DNA of 5,887 bases from Candidatus Poribacteria bacterium (GTDB lineage Bacteria; Poribacteria; WGA-4E; UBA9662). A program made the position numbers and the translations under genes. Positions 1 through 5,887 of this stretch are shown here, in pieces; positions within the stretch are counted from its first letter, which is position 1, and each line of letters starts with the position of its first letter. The stretch spans positions 1-5,887 of the forward strand of contig PBVO01000025.1 in NCBI GenBank assembly GCA_002729015.1, read 5' to 3'. The notes below the pieces were generated by a model that ran no database searches, was not told the DNA's origin, and was given only the letters and a program-made list of their open reading frames with translations.

Positions 1-169
1 CTCAGTTTTATACATTTCAAAATTCATTTTTCTCAACCACAACCAGAATTTTTTCTCTCAACACTCTACAAGGATACCTATTACTACTAACAAAGCACCA
101 GCAAAACTATAGAATTAAACAATACCTATTTCCACCGGTATAACTAGTTAGTTGAAATATCAATCTTTC

Positions 170-213
170 CTCATACTGAGATGTATACCTGCACGTAGAA
201 TTATCAGTATGGG
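170..213. repeat. Inverted repeat, 10-bp stem with 24-base loop
   Basis: CATACTGA (172-179) and TCAGTATG (204-211) are perfect inverted copies. The stem extends outward by a T-G wobble (171/212) and a C-G pair (170/213). No T-run follows on either strand, so it is not a standard intrinsic terminator. It could be a regulator site, an RNA processing structure or a remnant of a mobile-element end. Confidence 0.45.
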
Positions 214-263
214 TTGAAATGGGATTAGGCTATTTATGGATAGATTGGGAACAGGAGTGAAAA

Positions 264-347
264 ATGAAGTGTCGGTTTCAGCTAATAAGACATAGACAGA
301 GAAATAGTAATCAAGCAAGCGCAGGGGGACACACCAAATTCAATTAA
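264..347 (+). CDS. Possible 27-residue basic peptide (short ORF with good RBS)
   Basis: AGGAG at 253-257 lies six bases before ATG 264, an ideal spacing. The frame runs 27 codons to TAA at 345-347 and begins MKCRFQLIRHRQRNSNQ. The peptide is rich in Arg, Asn and Gln, with no hydrophobic segment or recognisable domain. Only a loose TTGAAA (214-219) precedes it, without a clear -10. An open frame this short is unremarkable by chance, so the ribosome binding site is the only real support. I do not recognise it. Confidence 0.15.
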   Translation: MKCRFQLIRHRQRNSNQASAGGHTKFN

Positions 348-350
348 TGA

Positions 351-377
351 TTGACAATTGAACATTGTTCGTATCAT
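351..377 (+). promoter_or_regulatory. Promoter-like element with palindrome in the spacer
   Basis: TTGACA (351-356) matches the -35 consensus exactly, and TATCAT (372-377) matches five of six -10 bases. The spacer is only 15 bases, which is suboptimal. The perfect palindrome GAACA-T-TGTTC (360-370) fills the spacer, as an operator would. No convincing gene follows on this strand before the kinase stop, so any transcript would be short or antisense to the operon's 3' end. Confidence 0.2.
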
Positions 378-487
378 CAATCTTATCATTTGATATTGAA
401 AAAATTGAATCGTACGAAGACTAATGTTAAGTATTAACCATGTACATCAAATCTCGATGTCAATGAAATTAGAGTTCGATGGTGCTA

Positions 488-505
488 AGGGGCAACTTGC
501 CTCCT
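488..505. other. Small GC-rich hairpin downstream of the kinase
   Basis: AGGGGCA (488-494) pairs with TGCC-CCT (498-505, one T at 502 bulged) around a three-base loop. It is the most GC-rich spot of the intergenic region and lies about 100 bases beyond the kinase stop. No T-run follows on the minus strand, so it could stabilise a 3' end but is not a convincing terminator. Confidence 0.25.
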
Positions 506-601
506 AGGCCCTAATCGTAACCTTTCTGATCAACTGAGATAATATAACCCAATATTCTAGTGGAGATAGCTTATTAAAACTAATGAGATATGTTTTTATA
601 T

Positions 602-1549
602 CTATGAGTTACGTTGACTCAGAAATTGCTCAACAGTAGGAAGATCAGGTAACCCTGTTCGCCCACCCAAATGCATACAGTTCAAAGCTGCCACAGCCGA
701 GGCAAACTGAACAATTCGTTCTAAAGACCATTCCTGTAAAAGTCCATAAATGAAGCCAGCATGGAAAGCATCCCCCGCGCCGGTGGTGTCAACAACTTCA
801 ATAGAAAAAGATGGCCAATGAAATTGTTGTCCTTTTTGTTGGACAATGACTCCTTCTTCACCCATTGTGACAGCGCAGATTTTGGTGCCGTAGCTAGCTA
901 GTTGATCAAGTGCAATTTCGGGGGATACGTTCGGCATCCATCGTTTTACAAAAACATTAGAAACTATTGCGACATCAACCAATGGTAAAAAAACATCTAG
1001 TAATTCGCTATACCATGTACCATCAAAAACAACCATGGTTCCAGAATTTTGTGCTATTTGAGCGGCCTGGATCGTGTGTGGTTCAGCGTTGTCTAGGTGC
1101 AAAATTTGTGTGTTTGAAATGACTGACGAATCAATTTCTGCCTCGGTAATTTCTTCATAGTTACCAGGTCTAGAGGTGAAACAGCGTTCTCCCGTCTGTT
1201 GATCAACTAACACCATAGCAATTCTAGAGCAGGCATTATCTTGCATGTCTAGATGACTAACATCAACCTTAGCTTCAATGAAAGATTGACGAATGAACTG
1301 CCCCTCAGAATCATTACCAACCCGACCAATATAAGCTACTGGAATACCTAGTTTAGCAAGTCCAACTAGGGCTGTTGCTACCGGCCCCCCTCCCTGACGA
1401 AGAAACTCACTAGCTTGTAGTTGTTTGCCAAAAGAGGGAAGTTCAGGCACGATCAATAGATAATCGACAGTCGTCATACCAATACCAACGACTGAGAAAG
1501 GATTAGCAGATTTGATTTCAGTACTTTTAGCGCTTGGAGATAGTTTCAT
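602..1549 (-). CDS. PfkB/ribokinase-family carbohydrate kinase
   Basis: This 315-residue protein has the usual length for the PfkB family, which phosphorylates sugars, sugar acids or nucleosides with ATP. Near the N-terminus, GIGMTTVD (22-29) ends in the substrate-contacting Asp. The first family signature region is GGGPVATA at 53-60, followed by GRVGND at 75-80. TMGEEG at 228-233 fits the nucleotide side. The second signature, DTTGAGDAFHAGF at 254-266, supplies the anion hole (GAGD) and catalytic base Asp260. The reading frame stays open upstream to an ATG at 1720, but those 57 extra residues lie inside the DUF1553 coding region and look unlike the family, so I chose the ATG at 1549, just before the first strand. 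No Shine-Dalgarno is visible there, and the 23-base overlap suggests translational coupling. The GGGP signature and overall layout recall fructose- or sulfofructose-type kinases as much as ribokinase, so the substrate is left open. It is the last gene of the operon and presumably cytoplasmic. Confidence 0.93.
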   Translation of the reverse strand: MKLSPSAKSTEIKSANPFSVVGIGMTTVDYLLIVPELPSFGKQLQASEFLRQGGGPVATALVGLAKLGIPVAYIGRVGNDSEGQFIRQSFIEAKVDVSHLDMQDNACSRIAMVLVDQQTGERCFTSRPGNYEEITEAEIDSSVISNTQILHLDNAEPHTIQAAQIAQNSGTMVVFDGTWYSELLDVFLPLVDVAIVSNVFVKRWMPNVSPEIALDQLASYGTKICAVTMGEEGVIVQQKGQQFHWPSFSIEVVDTTGAGDAFHAGFIYGLLQEWSLERIVQFASAVAALNCMHLGGRTGLPDLPTVEQFLSQRNS

Positions 1550-4500
1550 CGAAGTTGAGAAGCATACTAGCGACAACACAAGTTGCTGCCGTTGATACTG
1601 GTGGTAAAGATGGATCTTTGGATTGATTTCCAGCGGATAACAAGTCGATCGCTGATTGTTTGTCAGCTTGAAATATAGCTTTTTGTTGGAAGTAAAGATT
1701 AGTGACAATTTGCAATTCATCTTTTGTTGGGATTCGACCAGTGCAAAGACGGAAACCGAATTTCAACTGATCCGACAATTTGGCGCCATAGTTAAGCATT
1801 CGTTGGGCTAAGAAACGTGCAGCTTCAACAAATTGTGTATCATTCAGTAAAACTAATGCTTGGGTAGGTGTGTTAGTCAACTGGCGTTGTGCGACACAAA
1901 CATCTCTTTTGGCTGCGTCAAAAATCATCATTGAAGGAGGTGGTGAAGTTCGCTTCCAATAAGTATATAGACTCCGTCGATACAATCCATCATCTTTGTC
2001 CGTTTCATAAGTGCGACCGGATTTTTCCTTCCACAATCCATCAGGTTGGTAAGGTTTTACACTGGGGCCACCGATTTTATCAACCAGTAGGCCACTAATT
2101 GATAATGCACTGTCTCGAATCATTTCCGCTGACAATCGATGTCGAGGGCCACGGCTCAGCCGGAAATTATCAGGATCTATAAGACTGTCTGATTCTTTAG
2201 GCACTGAAGATTGTTGGTAAGTGGATGACATGACTATTTTTTTTATCATGTCCTTCTGGTTCCAATTGTTATGAATAAAATCGTTGGCCATCCAGTCTAA
2301 TAATCCTGGGAAGTCTGGTCTTTGTCCCTGTATTCCAAAATCTTCAGCCGTTTGAACTAATCCTTGCCCAAAGAGTATTTGCCAGTAACGATTGACAGCA
2401 ACTCTGGCAGTGAGAGGGTTCTGAGGATTGGTTAACCACTTAGCTAGACCGAGTCGGTTACGGGGGAGTTCAGTTGGAAAAGGTAGAATAGATTTCGGAG
2501 TATCTGGACGAACCAATTCTGTTGGGGCATCATACAAGCCTCGCTTGAGAATATAGGTTGGTCGTCTTTCGTCTAATTCCCTCATGGTCATAATTTCGGT
2601 GATTCCATCGATCATTTGGTTATAAGATCGGCGTTTAGCTCTTAGCCCTGCTAGGACTTTTTGGTATTTCTGGCTATGGCTGACGAGATAATATTCGAGT
2701 AAGTCCTTCTCAGCTGGAATACTCCACACACCATATAAGTTTTGGATTTCCAATTTTGATAACTCGCGGTTAAAGACCTTAAATTCATCAACTAACCCAT
2801 CTTTGAAGCCACGATCTCTAAAACGCTGACCGATAGTTAAGTGTACATCTCCTCCACCAGTGATATTTTTATATAAATTATCTCGGACTACACCTGTGTT
2901 GACTAATTCACCATTTAGGTAAATTCGCAGACCATTAGCTCGACTTGAGCCATCATAGCTAACTACAACTTGCAGCCATTCTTGGGTCGGTATTTTTTCT
3001 TCAGTACGAATTCGGATTGCATTGCCAGGCCAAAAGTGAATTAGAGAAGCGCTTAACCTGCCATCTTCTATCAGTAATTGGTAACCTCGACTGCCAGCAT
3101 CAGTCCAAGACCGTGATCGGTGAAAAACCACGGCTCTCTCCATGACTTTCGGGGTTTGAAGCCAAAGTGAGATAGTAAAAGGATCAGATCTTCGAAAATC
3201 ACCTACGTCTTCAAAAATTAGGCTATTTTCTCCACTCATTTTGAGGCCAAGGCCAATTTTACCTTCTACTGAAATCGGTTGATCATACAACTTGGCTGGT
3301 TTTTCTATATTGGCAATATTACTGGCTTGATTATCAGTGATTTTGTCAAAAGTATAGTGGCCAATCAGACCCAAAGGCGTAATTTCTTTTTGTATCTGAT
3401 AATTTTGTTTCCAATCCTCAAAATCATCTCGTTCTGATAGCCGAGTATTATCAATCAGTTTTTCCGATTCCTTTACAGCTTGATTCAGTCGTGCTAAGTG
3501 GGTTTCTTGTTCAGAATCGGTTAGCAATAAGGTGGGAGTCGGTACAGATTGGGTAAAGTGAGCATAAAGGCATGATTCATCAATATTATTAAAGAAGGCA
3601 AATAAGCTGTAATAGTCTTTTTGGCTAATCGGATCATATTTGTGGTCGTGGCATCTGGCACATTCAATTGTTAAACCAAGAAAAGTTGTGCCCAATGTGT
3701 GAGTCCTGTCAGCGACATACTCAACACGAAATTCTTCTTCTACGCTACCACCTTCGTTAGTTTGACGATGGTGACGATTAAACGCTGTAGCTAGTTTTTG
3801 TGTTGCTGTGGCGTTAGGCAATAAATCACCAGCTAATTGCCAAGTTAGAAACTGATCATATGGTAGGTTTTCATTGTAAGCTTGAATCACCCAATCCCTC
3901 CATGGCCACATGGATCGGTAAACATCGCTTTGGTAGCCATAAGTGTCAGCATATCTTGCCAAATCTAACCACTTTGACGCCATTCGTTCCCCGAACCTCG
4001 GTGAAGCAAGCAAGCGATCAACTAGACTTTCGTAATCGTTTGGGCTGTCATCGGCCAAAAATTGGTCAATTTCCGGTACAGTCGGTGGTAACCCGGTTAA
4101 GTCAAAGCTGAGTCGACGAATTATACGTTCTTTACTCGCCGACGGATTAGGAGCAATTCCATTTTCTTTCAACTGGTTTAGTACAAAATGGTCAATTGGG
4201 TTCGTGCACCAGCTGTCATCCCCTATGGGTGGGATTTGAACAGGCTCAAGTGGAGTAAAGGACCAGTGTTTTTTGTAATCAGCGCCTTCATCGATCCACT
4301 TTCGAATAACGTCGATCTCGTCAGCTGACAGTTCTAATTTGGATGATGGATGAGGCATTATCAATTGGGGATCGTCTGAGATAATGCGACGGTAAAGTTC
4401 ACTATCGATAGATTGATGAGGAATAGTGACGGTCGCCAAACCATCAGCTGTGTCAAGACGAAGATTAGCTTGGCGAGATTGAGCGTCGGGTCCATGGCAG

Positions 4501-4655
4501 GAAAAACAACGGTCAGATAAAAGAGGGCGAATTTGACGATCAAAATCAATTTTTGTAGTCTGAGCAGAAAATGCTCGAGTCAATAATAAACAGTACAAGC
4601 CAAGCAAGCTGAACAATCGCCAATTCCCACTCATAATCAAACCTTGGTGTTTCAT
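1527..4655 (-). CDS. Exported planctomycete-type cytochrome / DUF1549 / LamG-like / DUF1553 protein
   Basis: Numbered from the ATG at 4655, this 1,042-residue protein has a signal peptide (Arg13, hydrophobic core about 14-26, probable cleavage after AFS at 28-30). A PSCyt1 (planctomycete cytochrome C) domain follows at about 38-125, with haem motif CFSCH at 50-54 and Met100 in an MPH context as a candidate axial ligand. DUF1549 (PSCyt2) covers about 150-360 and holds a second CxxCH, CARCH, at 332-336. A LamG/concanavalin-like jelly-roll spans about 430-640, ending in a typical DGLVDEFKVFNREL block at 619-632. DUF1553 (PSD1) covers about 730-1035. The order is normal for the family, whose biochemical role is poorly known; exported, carbohydrate-linked redox functions are proposed. 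The usual DUF1501 partner gene is not in the window. The first ATG directly follows the upstream stop. Met8 (4634) has a better ribosome binding site and gives a more usual signal peptide, so translation may begin there. The last 23 bases overlap the kinase gene. Confidence 0.95.
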   Translation of the reverse strand: MKHQGLIMSGNWRLFSLLGLYCLLLTRAFSAQTTKIDFDRQIRPLLSDRCFSCHGPDAQSRQANLRLDTADGLATVTIPHQSIDSELYRRIISDDPQLIMPHPSSKLELSADEIDVIRKWIDEGADYKKHWSFTPLEPVQIPPIGDDSWCTNPIDHFVLNQLKENGIAPNPSASKERIIRRLSFDLTGLPPTVPEIDQFLADDSPNDYESLVDRLLASPRFGERMASKWLDLARYADTYGYQSDVYRSMWPWRDWVIQAYNENLPYDQFLTWQLAGDLLPNATATQKLATAFNRHHRQTNEGGSVEEEFRVEYVADRTHTLGTTFLGLTIECARCHDHKYDPISQKDYYSLFAFFNNIDESCLYAHFTQSVPTPTLLLTDSEQETHLARLNQAVKESEKLIDNTRLSERDDFEDWKQNYQIQKEITPLGLIGHYTFDKITDNQASNIANIEKPAKLYDQPISVEGKIGLGLKMSGENSLIFEDVGDFRRSDPFTISLWLQTPKVMERAVVFHRSRSWTDAGSRGYQLLIEDGRLSASLIHFWPGNAIRIRTEEKIPTQEWLQVVVSYDGSSRANGLRIYLNGELVNTGVVRDNLYKNITGGGDVHLTIGQRFRDRGFKDGLVDEFKVFNRELSKLEIQNLYGVWSIPAEKDLLEYYLVSHSQKYQKVLAGLRAKRRSYNQMIDGITEIMTMRELDERRPTYILKRGLYDAPTELVRPDTPKSILPFPTELPRNRLGLAKWLTNPQNPLTARVAVNRYWQILFGQGLVQTAEDFGIQGQRPDFPGLLDWMANDFIHNNWNQKDMIKKIVMSSTYQQSSVPKESDSLIDPDNFRLSRGPRHRLSAEMIRDSALSISGLLVDKIGGPSVKPYQPDGLWKEKSGRTYETDKDDGLYRRSLYTYWKRTSPPPSMMIFDAAKRDVCVAQRQLTNTPTQALVLLNDTQFVEAARFLAQRMLNYGAKLSDQLKFGFRLCTGRIPTKDELQIVTNLYFQQKAIFQADKQSAIDLLSAGNQSKDPSLPPVSTAATCVVASMLLNFDETISKR
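4642..4645 (-). promoter_or_regulatory. Possible ribosome binding site for the internal Met8 start of the DUF1553 protein
   Basis: AAGG on the minus strand lies seven bases before the ATG at 4634 (Met8). The outer ATG at 4655 has only a GAG three bases away, inside the preceding gene's end. From Met8 the signal peptide is about 23 residues, a usual length. This favours Met8 but does not exclude start by coupling at 4655. Confidence 0.35.
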
Positions 4656-5699
4656 TTACTCAAAAGAAATCGGTTTTCCAATTTCTGCACTATGTAACAG
4701 ACCTTCCATCATTTTCTGCACAACCAGACCATGTTGTAAAGGTGCCTCACAGGCTACACCATCCAAAATACAATTAATGAAATGATCAGCAATTCGATCC
4801 CAAGAACCCATTCGTTCAGTTGGTTGCAGCTGTATATCTTCTTCTTGATTATCATCACAACGGTATGCCATCAGAGGATGTAATTTAGCACCTGCTTCCG
4901 TACCAAACAGTTCCATTTGAAACTCGCCCGGTTGGTGTGAAGCCCAGAAACTTTCGATTTGTAGACCGATACCATTCTCAAACGTAATAAATCCACCTGC
5001 ATAATCATCCGCTTCAAACTGCTGAAAAATATCTTCGGTATATTCTCTTCCGAAACCATAACCACGACCATAAGGGCCAAACTTTGCACCAGCGGTACCG
5101 ATAACATGTACAGGCTTAGGTGTTCCTAAAACCCACCAAACTGCATCCAATGCATGAACACCCATATCCCGAAAAGCACCGCCTCCTCTTTTAATGAATC
5201 CCAAATTCCAGGCAGGAATACCATTACGACGAACACTACGAGAACGAGCGTAGTAGAGCTCACCAAAATAACCATCTCTGGCTAGATGGCCTAAGTGGCG
5301 ACAACCGTCATCAAATCGAGTCGATAAAGACATCATGTTAACTACTCCAGCTTCGTCAGCGGCAGCCACCATTTCCTCAGCTGCTGATTCCGAATCTGCC
5401 AATGGCTTAGTAATCATTACATGCTTACCGTTTTTAACCACTTCTAATCCGATTGGTACGTGCCACTGGTTAGGTGTACCCACAAAGACAGCATCAATAT
5501 CTGGGTCCTGACACATTTCTTTGTAATCAGTGTAGTACTTGACCGAATCCGGAAGATCTTTGGCAAAATCTTCCATTCTGGACTGATCAAGGTCACAGAG
5601 AGCTACGACTTTCCCACGTTCGTTATTAGCCAAAGCTACGCCGTTAGGTCGACCAATTCCCATCCCGACGACGGCTATATTAACGCAATTTTTCGACAT
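4656..5699 (-). CDS. Gfo/Idh/MocA-family NAD(P)-dependent oxidoreductase
   Basis: This 347-residue protein is a typical length for the Gfo/Idh/MocA family, whose members oxidise, reduce or epimerise sugars, inositols and related polyols with NAD(P). The N-terminal Rossmann fold shows the dinucleotide loop GMGIG at residues 12-16 and an acidic residue after the second strand (CDLD, 35-38). The family's EKP motif reads TKP at 97-99, so the Glu is replaced. The C-terminal domain carries the catalytic-type motif RDMGVHALD at 177-185, with D178 and H182, and a Gly/Tyr-rich stretch at 204-220 that I take as a subfamily feature. There is no signal peptide or Tat motif, so it should be cytoplasmic, unlike many exported planctomycete relatives. 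The start is supported by AGAGGA seven bases upstream. It is the first gene of the apparent operon and its TAA stop directly abuts the next ATG. The family is certain; the substrate is unknown. Confidence 0.95.
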   Translation of the reverse strand: MSKNCVNIAVVGMGIGRPNGVALANNERGKVVALCDLDQSRMEDFAKDLPDSVKYYTDYKEMCQDPDIDAVFVGTPNQWHVPIGLEVVKNGKHVMITKPLADSESAAEEMVAAADEAGVVNMMSLSTRFDDGCRHLGHLARDGYFGELYYARSRSVRRNGIPAWNLGFIKRGGGAFRDMGVHALDAVWWVLGTPKPVHVIGTAGAKFGPYGRGYGFGREYTEDIFQQFEADDYAGGFITFENGIGLQIESFWASHQPGEFQMELFGTEAGAKLHPLMAYRCDDNQEEDIQLQPTERMGSWDRIADHFINCILDGVACEAPLQHGLVVQKMMEGLLHSAEIGKPISFE

Positions 5700-5706
5700 A
5701 ACATTT

Positions 5707-5712
5707 TCCTCT
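5707..5712 (-). promoter_or_regulatory. Ribosome binding site of the oxidoreductase gene
   Basis: AGAGGA on the minus strand sits seven bases before the ATG at 5699. It is the strongest Shine-Dalgarno sequence in the operon and fixes this start. An out-of-frame ATG at 5704-5702 lies closer to it but opens no useful frame. Confidence 0.7.
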
Positions 5713-5736
5713 TCTCTTTTTCTTATGTTTTTATAA

Positions 5737-5765
5737 ATACAAATATCCTGTCAGTACCCGGTCAA
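5737..5765 (-). promoter_or_regulatory. Weaker second promoter candidate (proximal)
   Basis: A second TTGACC (5760-5765) is followed, after 17 bases, by TTGTAT (5737-5742), which matches only three of six -10 bases. It would give a leader of about 30 bases. The -35 element is good and the -10 is poor. It may instead be a second copy of a regulator site, since the sequence around both TTGACC elements is nearly the same. Confidence 0.25.
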
Positions 5766-5770
5766 CAAAT
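5759..5770. repeat. Short direct repeat, copy 2 (CGGTCAACAAAT)
   Basis: This is the proximal copy of the repeat whose other member lies at 5850-5862. It has the same orientation and differs only by one missing T. It covers the -35 hexamer of the weaker promoter candidate. Confidence 0.35.
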
Positions 5771-5827
5771 TTGTGCCTAATAAGTGAATCAGACTCAACC
5801 AAATCAATTTATCTGACAGCGAATTAG

Positions 5828-5856
5828 ATTGTAAAACAGGTGGACGATTCGGTCAA
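5828..5856 (-). promoter_or_regulatory. Sigma70-like promoter of the operon (distal)
   Basis: On the minus strand, TTGACC (5851-5856) is followed by a 17-base spacer and TACAAT (5828-5833). Each hexamer matches five of six sigma70 consensus bases at the ideal spacing. Transcription would start near 5821 and give a leader of about 120 bases before the oxidoreductase ATG. This is the best promoter candidate in the window, judged by eye only. Confidence 0.55.
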
Positions 5857-5862
5857 TCAAAT
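5850..5862. repeat. Short direct repeat, copy 1 (CGGTCAATCAAAT)
   Basis: This 13-base sequence recurs with a single one-base gap as CGGTCAACAAAT at 5759-5770, 91 bases nearer the oxidoreductase gene. Each copy contains the reverse complement of a TTGACC -35 element. A duplicated regulator site and coincidence in AT-rich DNA are both possible. Confidence 0.35.
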
Positions 5863-5887
5863 CCTTTTTTACTTTTAACAAATAGTA

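Larger units (their letters stand above)
1..601. other. Gene-poor intergenic region downstream of the kinase
   Basis: This AT-rich stretch follows the kinase stop (TAG at 604-602). I see no protein gene of normal length, tRNA or mobile element in it, and no hairpin followed by a T-run that would serve as a clear intrinsic terminator for the operon. It contains a 10-base palindrome (TAACTAGTTA, 141-150), an inverted repeat at 170-213, a short plus-strand ORF at 264-347, a promoter-like element at 351-377 and a hairpin at 488-505. The direct repeat GTTGAAAT occurs at 151-158 and 213-220. Confidence 0.6.

Noticed and set aside
1..27. Possible minus-strand gene start (MNFEMYKTE) running off the window edge
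   Set aside because: Only nine codons are visible, and the GAG four bases upstream is too close and weak to support a start. It cannot be judged without the neighbouring sequence.
282..389. Minus-strand ORF of 35 residues opposite the short plus-strand ORF
   Set aside because: It has no ribosome binding site and a length expected by chance in this sequence.
488..505. Hairpin as an intrinsic terminator of the operon
   Set aside because: No T-run follows on the minus strand, and it lies about 100 bases past the stop, so it is listed only as a hairpin.
457..507. Plus-strand 16-codon ORF beginning MSMKLEFDGAKG
   Set aside because: It is very short, has no Shine-Dalgarno and overlaps the hairpin at 488-505.
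1889..2098. Plus-strand ORF of 69 codons opposite the DUF1553 region
   Set aside because: It is antisense to a region with clear DUF1553 conservation, and the peptide has no recognisable domain.
3860..4111. Plus-strand ORF of 83 codons opposite DUF1549
   Set aside because: It is a shadow of the conserved minus-strand gene, with no domain of its own.
4361..4549. Minus-strand ORF of 62 codons with hydrophobic residues
   Set aside because: It is out of frame within the PSCyt1 coding region, whose CxxCH frame is clearly the real one.
4871..5107. Minus-strand ORF of 78 codons inside the oxidoreductase gene
   Set aside because: It is an alternative frame of the well-supported Gfo/Idh gene.
5460..5780. 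Plus-strand ORF of 106 codons across the oxidoreductase start and promoter region
   Set aside because: Most of it is antisense to the Rossmann domain, and the remainder covers the promoter and leader. The peptide has no recognisable domain.

Overview
The window looks like chromosomal DNA of a Planctomycetota/PVC-group bacterium (Planctomycetes, Verrucomicrobia or Lentisphaerae). The marker is a 1,042-residue exported protein with the planctomycete-type cytochrome / DUF1549 / DUF1553 architecture, a family strongly expanded in these phyla. The DNA is AT-rich, visibly more so between genes than inside them, so a low-GC member is more likely than a classical high-GC one. No finer taxonomy can be supported from the sequence.

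All three convincing genes lie on the minus strand and read from right to left. A 188-base upstream region (5700-5887) carries one good sigma70-like promoter, one weaker promoter and a strong ribosome binding site. Next come a Gfo/Idh/MocA-family NAD(P)-dependent oxidoreductase (4656-5699), the DUF1549/DUF1553 protein (1527-4655, in the very next base after the preceding stop) and a PfkB-family carbohydrate kinase (602-1549, overlapping the preceding gene by 23 bases). The zero gap and the overlap imply one transcript with translational coupling.

The left 601 bases hold no convincing gene. They contain a 10-bp inverted repeat, a small hairpin, a short plus-strand ORF with a good Shine-Dalgarno sequence, and a promoter-like element built around a palindrome. 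All of these are tentative.

Functionally, the operon joins two cytoplasmic sugar-type enzymes, a dehydrogenase and a kinase, to one exported, probably haem-binding protein with a LamG-like carbohydrate/adhesion-type fold. A reasonable inference is the uptake-linked breakdown of a sugar or sugar derivative, with the exported protein acting on or near the polymer or in electron transfer. The substrate cannot be read from the sequence. No transposase, CRISPR array, tRNA, rRNA or defence system was seen.
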